From positions 1 to 5,024 of the forward strand of contig DXVY01000152.1 in assembly GCA_019417145.1 (NCBI GenBank): DNA of 5,024 nucleotides, in the 5' to 3' direction. Below the pieces are notes generated by a model, which was given only the letters and a program-made list of their open reading frames with translations, had not been told where the DNA came from and ran no database searches. A program made the translations under genes and the position numbers. Below are positions 1-4,551 of this stretch, piece after piece (the first letter of the stretch is position 1; each line of letters starts with the position of its first letter). The DNA is from Clostridiales bacterium. Its GTDB lineage: Bacteria; Bacillota; Clostridia; Oscillospirales; Acutalibacteraceae.

Positions 1-167
1 TTATTATGATGCCCTTCACCTATTCCATCGCCAACGGCATCATGTTCGGCATGCTGACCTGGATCATCCTCAAGCTGGTGCGGGGCAAGGTCAGGGATAT
101 CCACCCGGTCATGATCGTTTCGGGCCTGCTCTTCGCCGCCCGACTGGTGACTATGGTCATCGGCTAA
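1..167 (+). CDS. NCS2/AzgA-family purine (guanine/hypoxanthine-type) permease, C-terminal fragment
   Basis: Only the last 54 codons are inside the window (reading frame from base 3, TAA at 165-167); the start lies upstream. The visible peptide begins IMMPFTYSIANGIMFGM, runs through a hydrophobic segment ending ILKLVRGK, then a short polar turn with DIHPV and a final hydrophobic helix ending in TMVIG. The MPFTYSIANGI block, the LKL-x-GK end of the helix and the HPVM start of the last helix are typical of the C-terminus of AzgA-like nucleobase permeases (PbuG/PbuO type), which import guanine, hypoxanthine or adenine by proton symport across the cytoplasmic membrane. The exact substrate cannot be told from the tail. 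A strong terminator follows 57 bases after the stop, so this is the last gene of its transcription unit. Family assignment is fairly safe; the substrate is inference. Confidence 0.82.
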   Translation, partial: IMMPFTYSIANGIMFGMLTWIILKLVRGKVRDIHPVMIVSGLLFAARLVTMVIG

Positions 168-223
168 TTTCGTGGAATTGGGTGTCTTTTGCGCAAACGC
201 CGCGCCTTAATAAAATAGGACAG

Positions 224-257
224 AGGCGGTGCGATCATTGGATCGCGCCGCCTTTTT
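224..257 (+). terminator. Rho-independent terminator of the permease gene
   Basis: Arms 224-236 (AGGCGGTGCGATC) and 241-253 (GATCGCGCCGCCT) pair over 13 base pairs with a single G-U, closing an ATTG tetraloop. A run of five T (253-257) follows at once. It sits 57 bases downstream of the permease stop codon and points the same way. Confidence 0.93.
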
Positions 258-688
258 GCATGTTTGGCGCCCCTAGCCGCCCGGCCGCATGCCCGTAAAC
301 CCCAGCGCCGCCTTGGAAGAACGGCGGGCATGCCTCTTTGAGGGAAAGGAAAAACACCGCCGGAGGGCAAAATCATCCACAAGGCAAAGCATCCTAGTCC
401 GCATCGCGGCTCCAGCTCCCCTTCGCTTTTGTAGGCGTATCGGCAAGGCAAAGGCACGCGCGCGCTTAAACGATCGTTTGCCAAAAGATGGACAGGATAC
501 GGTCAAAGCAGCGGTCTGCACAGGCCCTGGAAAGGCCGCGTACCAACGCCGCCCAAGGGTACCCGTATCGTAGCGCGCCACGCCGCCCGATACGAGTGAA
601 GCCGGACAGCGGCAACCTTTGTTGCGTCCCTATGCGATTCCCCAGGCTCTCTCGGAAGGATGGCCGCTAAAGCTATATGTCCCCCTCC
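258..688. other. Gene-free, hairpin-rich spacer; possible structured RNA
   Basis: About 430 bases between the permease terminator and the next terminator-like hairpin contain no convincing gene. The open frames here (about 60 to 100 codons on either strand) lack ribosome binding sites, are rich in Arg/Ala/Pro and resemble no family I know. The stretch is full of inverted repeats: a perfect 9-bp stem 287-295/325-333; a 6-bp stem GGCAAA 447-452/TTTGCC 477-482, whose right arm overlaps a 12-base palindrome at 468-479; small hairpins at 508-519 and 523-537; hairpins at 540-562 and 564-594; and a bulged hairpin at 604-629 (GGAC/GTCC outside, GCAAC/GTTGC inside). I see no convincing promoter. It could be a structured noncoding RNA, decayed sequence or ordinary GC-rich spacer; hairpins of 4 to 6 bp are expected by chance here. 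Confidence 0.3.
540..594. repeat. Two adjacent hairpins sharing the loop motif ACGCCGCC
   Basis: The 9-base word ACGCCGCCC occurs at 546-554 and again at 580-588. The first copy lies in the 13-base loop of the hairpin GTACC 540-544/GGTAC 558-562. The second fills the end of the 17-base loop of the hairpin CGTATCG 564-570/CGATACG 588-594, with its last C in the stem. Repeated C-rich loops are known in some Gram-positive regulatory RNAs that bind Shine-Dalgarno regions, but no such role is shown here. Confidence 0.35.
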
Positions 689-712
689 CCCCGGTTAGGC
701 CGGGGCCCTTTT
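689..712 (+). terminator. Possible + strand terminator hairpin
   Basis: CCCCGG (689-694) and CCGGGG (700-705) form a perfect 6-bp GC stem with a TTAGG loop, followed by CCC and then TTTT (709-712) and GTTT. The three C between stem and T-run weaken it. No + strand gene lies upstream except the permease, which already has its own terminator, so this would serve either as a backup or as the end of an unrecognised RNA from 258-688. Confidence 0.4.
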
Positions 713-727
713 GTTTGCGCATGCGGC

Positions 728-766
728 AAAGACGCCCGCCGTCCACAATGAGGGACGGCGGGCGTC
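728..766 (-). terminator. Terminator of the Na/Pi cotransporter gene
   Basis: A perfect 14-bp GC-rich stem pairs 731-744 (GACGCCCGCCGTCC) with 753-766 around an 8-base loop. Read on the - strand, the hairpin comes 26 bases after the TAG stop of the cotransporter and is followed by only a short T-run (TTT, 728-730). The stem length and position make termination likely despite the weak T-run. Confidence 0.8.
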
Positions 767-792
767 GGTCCTTTGAGGGACAAGCTATATTT

Positions 793-2448
793 CTAGGAAA
801 GGGCCAGCCGGGCTTCATCCGAACTGGAGCTTGGAGAGGCCAGAGAGTAGGCCACGTTGGTGGCGTGGTCGCTGACGCGCTCCAGGTTGGTCACGATATT
901 CACAAAAATCATACCGATCTCGGGCGTGCACTGATGCTCGTTGAGGCGGTCCACATGATTCTGCTCCAGCTGCTGGGAGAGGTCGTCGATCTTTTCCTCT
1001 TCGGCCTTGATCCTTTCCAGGGTTTCGGCGGTCAGCTTGCGCGCCTTGAAATTCTGGACGGCTAAATCATACACGCCAGCGGTCTTCTGGAACATATCCC
1101 GCAACTCCGCTTCCGCCTGATCGGAAAACTGCATATTGTGGTCCAGACAGTTCTGGGCGTCGTCGGCGATATTTTCGGCATGGTCGCCGATGCGCTCCAG
1201 ATCATTGACCACGTGAAAGAGGGAGCCGATGACAGCCTGGTCGCTCTCCTGCAACTCCAGACCGTTGATCTTGACGAGATAGGTGGTGATAGAATGGTTG
1301 AGGAAGTTGATCAGCTTTTCCCGCTCGTAGACCTCCTGCACCTTCTTATGGTCCTTTGTCAACAAAGCGTCCATGGAAACCGCAAGGTTTTCCCTGGCCA
1401 GGTCGGCCATGCGCCCCACTTCCTTAAGAACCTGGGCCACCGCCACCGGCGGCGTCTGCAGGATACGGGGATCCAGGTATTCCAACTTGAGTTCGCCCGG
1501 CGACTTGTCCTCCCCGGGTATAATCTTACGGGAGAGCTTGACCAGAAGATCACCCATGGGCAGCAGCAACAGGGTGGTCACCACGTTGAAGACGATATGC
1601 GCCACAGCAATCTGGGCCGCCATATTGCCGGGCACCATGGCCAGAAGCCGCTCCACAGGCAAGAACATAGCGACCGTAACAAAGACCAGCGTGCCGATAA
1701 CGTTGAAGAGCAGATGGATAATGGCCGCCCGCTTAGCGTTGCGGCTTCCGCCCAAGGAGGCCAGAATGGCCGTGATGCAGGTGCCGATATTCATACCCAT
1801 CAGGATAAAAACGGCCGCCCGCACGTCGGGCACAGCCCCCTGCATGGCCAGGGCCTGCAGAATACCGATAGCGGCCGAGGAGCTCTGGATCACCGCCGTA
1901 AAGATCATGCCGGCCATGATGCCCAGGAAGGGGTTGTCGGCAAAGGAGGTCATCATATTGATAAAGGGCGGGAAGTCCCGCAGGGGCTCCATGGCGTCGG
2001 ACATGGTGTTGAGCCCCAGAAAGAGGATGCCGAGACCGGCGAATATCTCGCCCACGTGCTGCACAATTCTTTTTGAAATGAAGGTCATGGCCACAACGCC
2101 GGCAATCAGGGCTATGGGCGCAATGTCCTTAGGATTCAGCGCAACCAACACGCCGGTAATCGTCGTGCCGATATTGGCGCCCATGATCACGCCCACCGCT
2201 TGGGACAGGGTGATCAGCCCGGCGTTGACAAAGCCGATGACCATGACGGTTGTGGCCGAGGAGCTCTGGATCACCGCCGTAACGCCCGCGCCCACCAGCA
2301 TGCCCAGGATCCGCTTGGAGGTCAGCACCTCCAACATACGCTTCATCCGGGACCCGGCGGCCATTTCCAGACCCTCGCTCATCAGCTTCATGCCCAGCAG
2401 GAACAGGCCCAACCCGGCAATCAGAGACAAAATGTTTTGAATACCCAT
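793..2448 (-). CDS. Na+/phosphate cotransporter family protein (NptA/YjbB type) with PhoU-like domain
   Basis: This 551-residue membrane protein probably imports inorganic phosphate together with Na+. Residues 1 to about 305 form two inverted Na_Pi_cotrans repeats. Each has the signature QSSSA (61-65 and 188-192) followed by an asparagine-glycine motif (GANIGTT 90-96, GMNIGTC 218-224), which in the wider SLC34/NptA family lie in the substrate and sodium path. The N-terminus (GLGLFLLGMKLMSEGLE) is also typical. From about 335 to 540 comes a helical PhoU-like domain with two metal-binding-type signatures, NDLERIGDHAENI (415-427) and NLERVSDHATNV (521-532). This fusion is common in bacteria, and the PhoU part is thought to regulate transport or sense phosphate status. 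The ATG at 2446-2448 is preceded by AGAGAGG eight bases upstream, and the length is normal for the family. The gene is monocistronic, with its own terminator and a Pho-box promoter, so induction in low phosphate is likely. Confidence 0.93.
   Translation of the reverse strand: MGIQNILSLIAGLGLFLLGMKLMSEGLEMAAGSRMKRMLEVLTSKRILGMLVGAGVTAVIQSSSATTVMVIGFVNAGLITLSQAVGVIMGANIGTTITGVLVALNPKDIAPIALIAGVVAMTFISKRIVQHVGEIFAGLGILFLGLNTMSDAMEPLRDFPPFINMMTSFADNPFLGIMAGMIFTAVIQSSSAAIGILQALAMQGAVPDVRAAVFILMGMNIGTCITAILASLGGSRNAKRAAIIHLLFNVIGTLVFVTVAMFLPVERLLAMVPGNMAAQIAVAHIVFNVVTTLLLLPMGDLLVKLSRKIIPGEDKSPGELKLEYLDPRILQTPPVAVAQVLKEVGRMADLARENLAVSMDALLTKDHKKVQEVYEREKLINFLNHSITTYLVKINGLELQESDQAVIGSLFHVVNDLERIGDHAENIADDAQNCLDHNMQFSDQAEAELRDMFQKTAGVYDLAVQNFKARKLTAETLERIKAEEEKIDDLSQQLEQNHVDRLNEHQCTPEIGMIFVNIVTNLERVSDHATNVAYSLASPSSSSDEARLALS
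1873..1901 (-). repeat. 29-bp exact direct repeat, copy in second transporter half
   Basis: This stretch encodes TAVIQSSSA of the second Na_Pi_cotrans repeat and is identical, base for base, to 2254-2282 in the first repeat. All nine codons agree, including three different serine codons in the same order (AGC, TCC, TCG). Sequences just outside diverge at once. Confidence 0.9.
2254..2282 (-). repeat. 29-bp exact direct repeat, copy in first transporter half
   Basis: Partner of 1873-1901, lying 381 bases away. It encodes the first QSSSA signature. Identity at the third codon positions is more than protein conservation requires. Confidence 0.9.
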
Positions 2449-2574
2449 TGCTCCAGCCTCTCTCTTTTTTTATTTCCCCTGCCGCCTACGGCGGCCGGGC
2501 GCATAGGCGCATCCGGCGCCGCAACCGACCCGGCACACCCTAAAATCCGCCCGCGTTCTCTTTAATCCGGACCC

Positions 2575-2580
2575 ATTATA
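2575..2580 (-). promoter_or_regulatory. -10 element of the cotransporter promoter
   Basis: Read on the - strand this is a perfect TATAAT. The Pho box lies 9 bases upstream, in the place where a -35 element would be, and no good -35 (TTGACA-like) is seen. That is the usual layout of a PhoB/PhoP-activated promoter. Transcription would start near 2568, giving a leader of about 120 bases. Confidence 0.7.
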
Positions 2581-2589
2581 CAGGCGCAA

Positions 2590-2606
2590 TGTTAAAGGAA
2601 GGTTAA
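2590..2606 (-). promoter_or_regulatory. Pho box (PhoP/PhoB operator)
   Basis: On the - strand the sequence reads TTAACC, five bases (TTCCT), then TTAACA: two direct hexamers with an 11-base period. This matches the TTAACA-type tandem repeats bound by PhoP/PhoB response regulators in Gram-positive bacteria. Its position just upstream of a -10, in front of a phosphate transporter gene, supports the call independently of the motif. A third, poor unit (TTTTCG) lies one period further upstream at 2612-2617. Confidence 0.75.
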
Positions 2607-2744
2607 ATCCGCGAAAAAAAATACACAAATGTCAGATGCGGGCGTATTTTATATCTTTTTTTATATTTTTTGGTGATAAAAACCACATACCGCATATTAA
2701 ACAAATTTTTCTTCAAAAAACTGTTATCTTCCCATAATCCGCCC

Positions 2745-2772
2745 TTGCATTTCTAAAAGAAAGTGCTAGAAT
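2745..2772 (+). promoter_or_regulatory. Promoter of the V-type ATPase operon (extended -10)
   Basis: TTGCAT (2745-2750) as -35 and TAGAAT (2767-2772) as -10 are separated by 16 bases, with TGC directly before the -10, which makes an extended -10 element. AT-rich sequence lies upstream. Transcription would begin near 2779, leaving a leader of roughly 200 bases before the first start codon at 2983. Confidence 0.65.
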
Positions 2773-2778
2773 ATAGGT

Positions 2779-2982
2779 GGCATTTCGGTTGCACAGGCAA
2801 TTATTTCGACCAGATGGCCGCCGCTAGGTTGCAAACGCTTCTACCGGCCGATTTTCTGCAAGTACCCTTGGGCTACGGGGTCGACCGGAGTTCGTGGATA
2901 CGGCCCCTTTGTCCCGCCGCACGCAAAACGCAGACCGGACGGCGGCGGACTTTTCGGGGATATTTGTCAAGGAGGATGCCTT
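2779..2982 (+). promoter_or_regulatory. Structured leader of the V-ATPase operon; candidate riboswitch or attenuator
   Basis: The predicted 5' UTR can fold in competing ways. CCGGCCGA (2844-2851) pairs with TCGACCGG (2881-2888) with one mismatch and encloses a small hairpin, GTACC 2862-2866/GG-C-TAC 2871-2876. The competing stem GGGGTCG (2877-2883)/CGGCCCC (2901-2907) shares bases with it. An upstream stem TGGCCG (2815-2820)/CGGCCG (2845-2850) competes as well. CCGCCGC (2818-2824) is fully complementary to GCGGCGG (2942-2948), the 3' arm of the terminator at 2911-2954, so it could act as an anti-terminator. GGTTGCA occurs twice, 40 bases apart (2787-2793, 2827-2833). I do not recognise a known riboswitch class by eye. 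The DUF1646-motif (Na+) riboswitch is worth testing, because that class is reported to control genes that harness Na+ gradients for ATP production. GC-rich sequence makes some of these pairings possible by chance. Confidence 0.45.
2911..2954 (+). terminator. Intrinsic terminator inside the leader (attenuator)
   Basis: GTCCCGCCGC (2911-2920) pairs with GCGGCGGAC (2942-2950) over nine base pairs with one bulged C, closing a 21-base loop, followed directly by TTTT (2951-2954). It lies between the promoter and the ribosome binding site of the first V-ATPase gene and in the same direction. There it could stop transcription before the operon rather than after a gene. The large loop and short T-run leave some doubt. 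Confidence 0.5.
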
Positions 2983-3339
2983 ATGGAACAAAAAAAGGAA
3001 ACGGTGGCAAACGAGCGTTCCTCCGATCTGGAGAGCGTGATCAAGCGTATCCTGGATATCGACCGGAAGGCGCGCATGGTAACGGCCGAGGCCCAGAACC
3101 TGCGGCTGCAGGCCGAGCAAAATATTATCGACCAAAAGTCGGCCCTCAAGGAAAAATACCGCAAGGAGGCCGAGCATCGCATTGAGGCGGTGCGGGCCGA
3201 CGAACAGCGGATGGCCGACGAGGCCCTGGCCCGTTCGCTGCAAGATCAGCAGGACAAGCTGGAGCAGCTGAACCAGGCCTTCGCGCAAAAGGGCGATCAG
3301 TGGGCCGAGGAAGTTTTCCAAAGGGCCATTGAGGCGTAA
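2983..3339 (+). CDS. V-type ATPase peripheral-stalk subunit, G/H type (coiled coil)
   Basis: This 118-residue, highly charged protein has no membrane segment and is predicted to be one long helix from about residue 12 to 105. It is rich in Glu, Gln, Lys, Arg and Ala, with heptad-like stretches such as AEAQNLRLQAEQNIID and YRKEAEHRIEAVRADEQRM. Proteins of this kind and size (E. hirae NtpF, archaeal AhaH) form the peripheral stalk of bacterial and archaeal V/A-type ATPases by pairing with subunit E, linking the catalytic head to the membrane subunit I. A strong AAGGAGG (2969-2975) lies seven bases before the ATG. It is the first gene of the operon and is followed by subunits C and I, which is the main support for the function, because coiled-coil sequence alone is not specific. 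A gap of 149 bases separates it from the next gene. Confidence 0.8.
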   Translation: MEQKKETVANERSSDLESVIKRILDIDRKARMVTAEAQNLRLQAEQNIIDQKSALKEKYRKEAEHRIEAVRADEQRMADEALARSLQDQQDKLEQLNQAFAQKGDQWAEEVFQRAIEA

Positions 3340-3379
3340 ACGTCCCACTGAATTATTTATTATTATATGTAAGAGCTAA

Positions 3380-3436
3380 GGCCCCGCAGGTCTTGTAAGC
3401 GCCCCGCGCACCGGCGGGCGCGGATGATTGCGGGCC
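3380..3436 (+). other. Compound stem-loop between the first two V-ATPase genes
   Basis: An outer stem, GGCCCCGCA (3380-3388) with TGCGGGCC (3429-3436), makes 8 bp around one bulged C. It encloses an inner stem, GCGCCC (3399-3404) with GGGCGC (3416-3421), extended by two pairs past another bulged C. No T-run follows, so it is not an intrinsic terminator. A further weak hairpin, GACGG 3442-3446/CCGTC 3461-3465, comes just before the ribosome binding site of subunit C. Such structures in ATPase operons can act as mRNA processing or stability elements that set subunit ratios; that role is inferred here. Confidence 0.55.
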
Positions 3437-3475
3437 GCGCCGACGGCCTTACTAACAAAACCGTCAGATTGGATT

Positions 3476-3480
3476 GGAGG
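3476..3480 (+). promoter_or_regulatory. Ribosome binding site deciding the GTG start of subunit C
   Basis: GGAGG lies eight bases before the GTG at 3489. The alternative in-frame TTG at 3474 overlaps this site and has no Shine-Dalgarno of its own, so GTG 3489 is preferred. Confidence 0.8.
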
Positions 3481-3488
3481 GAAGCGCC

Positions 3489-4544
3489 GTGCTGGCAGCA
3501 AAGGCATCCAATTCCATATTGGCCAAGGCCCGGGCCAAATACGGGCAGCGGCTGACCCCCCGGAACTACAAGGATATGGTGGCGCTGCGCAGCGTGGGGG
3601 ATGTGGCGGCCTACCTGAAGACGCACACCCATTTCTCCGCCGCGCTGGCCGGGGTGCAGGAGTCGGCCGTTCACAGAGGCAACCTGGAAAAGCTATTGCA
3701 GCAGAGCAACCTAACCGAATCCCAGCAGCTCTGCCGTTTTGAGGAATCGGTAGGGGAGCATTTGTTTGAATATATCGTCATGCGCAGGGAGATTGACGAA
3801 CTCTGCCGCTTTATCCGGTACTTGGCCGCCGGCCGGCCGGAGGAATATATCCTGGACCTCTCCTATAGCTTCAATAGCTTTACAAGGCTGGATCTGCTGG
3901 CCCTGCCCAAAATGCGCAGCTTCGGAGAGCTCGCCCAGGCGCTTAAAGGCACCAAATACGAACGGGTGGTCCGCCCCTTTGTGGAGGATCCCGCCTACCG
4001 GAACATCGATTTGGTGGAATCGGCTTTCACCCAATTTTTATATAAAGAGACCTTCCGAATGCTGGAGAAAAACTTTTCCGGTCCCACCCGGGAGGAGCTG
4101 CATTATATACTGTCCTTGGAGGCGGAGCTTTCCAATATCCGCCGCATCCTGCGGGCCAAAAAATATTACGGCGGCTCGAGAGAAAGCCTGCTCACCCACA
4201 TGCTGCCCCACGCCTGTCTGCTCTCCTCTCGACAGATGGAAGGGCTGTTGGCAGCCGAAAGCGACCAGCAGGCGCTGTCCTTGCTGCGAAGCTCCAGATA
4301 CGGCAGGTACACCGCCCGTTTCGACCCCGCCGAGATCGACGGCTTTGCGCGGCGGGTCCTGCAGGACGTTTGTCAGCGAAAAATTCATTTTTCCACCCAC
4401 CCCGCCGTGGTCATGGCCTGCTATTTCCGGCATGCGGAGGTCGAGGTGGACAATGTGACCAATATCATCGAGGGCATCCGATACGGCCTGCCCCCCGACA
4501 GGATCAGCGCGCTGCTGATTTTGCCGGAGAAAGAAAGAGGGTGA
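3489..4544 (+). CDS. ntpC: V-type ATPase subunit C (V0D/AC39 family)
   Basis: This soluble 351-residue protein caps the rotating proteolipid ring and links it to the central stalk (subunits D and F) in V/A-type ATPases; it corresponds to NtpC/AtpC in bacteria and subunit d in eukaryotes. It is all-helical by composition. Family hallmarks are an N-terminal block AKARAKYGQRLTPRNY (about 12-27) followed by LRSVGDVAAYLKT (about 33-45), internal repeats of the three-lobed fold, and a C-terminal block with DNVTNIIEGIRYGL that matches the conserved end of the family. Length is in the normal range. The GTG start is chosen because GGAGG precedes it at good spacing. The TGA at 4542-4544 is only seven bases before the subunit I start, so the two genes are probably translationally coupled. 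No truncation or frameshift is seen. Confidence 0.88.
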   Translation: MLAAKASNSILAKARAKYGQRLTPRNYKDMVALRSVGDVAAYLKTHTHFSAALAGVQESAVHRGNLEKLLQQSNLTESQQLCRFEESVGEHLFEYIVMRREIDELCRFIRYLAAGRPEEYILDLSYSFNSFTRLDLLALPKMRSFGELAQALKGTKYERVVRPFVEDPAYRNIDLVESAFTQFLYKETFRMLEKNFSGPTREELHYILSLEAELSNIRRILRAKKYYGGSRESLLTHMLPHACLLSSRQMEGLLAAESDQQALSLLRSSRYGRYTARFDPAEIDGFARRVLQDVCQRKIHFSTHPAVVMACYFRHAEVEVDNVTNIIEGIRYGLPPDRISALLILPEKERG

Positions 4545-4551
4545 TGCGTGC

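Larger units (their letters stand above)
2449..2744. other. Divergent intergenic region: 5' UTR of cotransporter and AT-rich promoter zone
   Basis: Between the cotransporter start and the V-ATPase promoter there is no gene. Bases 2449-2568 are the probable untranslated leader of the cotransporter mRNA. They contain a GC hairpin, GCCGCC 2481-2486/GGCGGC 2490-2495 with a TAC loop, and a purine-rich ribosome binding region on the - strand. Bases from about 2614 to 2740 are strikingly AT-rich, with long A and T runs, in contrast to the GC-rich flanks. This fits upstream promoter (UP-element or curved DNA) sequence serving the divergent promoters. A small inverted repeat TGGT/ACCA flanks GATAAAA near 2671-2685. 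Confidence 0.6.

Noticed and set aside
295..303. GTAAACCCC, a word found in RNase P RNA
   Set aside because: The other conserved RNase P blocks (such as GAGGAAAGTCC and the ACAGAA end) are absent on either strand, so this is chance. tmRNA and SRP RNA hallmarks are also missing.
289..573. A 94-codon + strand frame in the spacer (and a 102-codon frame opposite)
   Set aside because: No ribosome binding site, very high Arg/Ala content and no domain. Such frames arise by chance in GC-rich DNA.
1138..2440. Long + strand open frames (312 and 355 codons) opposite the cotransporter
   Set aside because: They are antisense shadows of the GC-rich transporter gene, rich in His/Gln/Gly or Arg/Pro/Met, and have no family features.
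2787..2888. Resemblance of GCACAGGCAA and GCAAACGC to the c-di-GMP-I (GEMM) riboswitch
   Set aside because: The GNRA-capped stem, the GGACGCAAAGCC block and the second-stem tetraloop receptor pattern are not there. The similarity is only short words.
2763..3185. A 140-codon + strand frame through the V-ATPase leader
   Set aside because: Its start overlaps the promoter -10, the internal ATG at 2814 has no ribosome binding site, and the product is Arg/Gly-rich without recognisable motifs. It runs out of frame through the real stalk gene.
2824..3348. A 174-codon - strand frame opposite the stalk gene
   Set aside because: The leucine-rich look comes from reading Gln/Glu/Lys codons of a coiled-coil gene backwards. 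There is no ribosome binding site or family match.
3474..3488. TTG at 3474 as start of subunit C
   Set aside because: It overlaps the GGAGG ribosome binding site that serves GTG 3489 and would add five residues not typical of the family.
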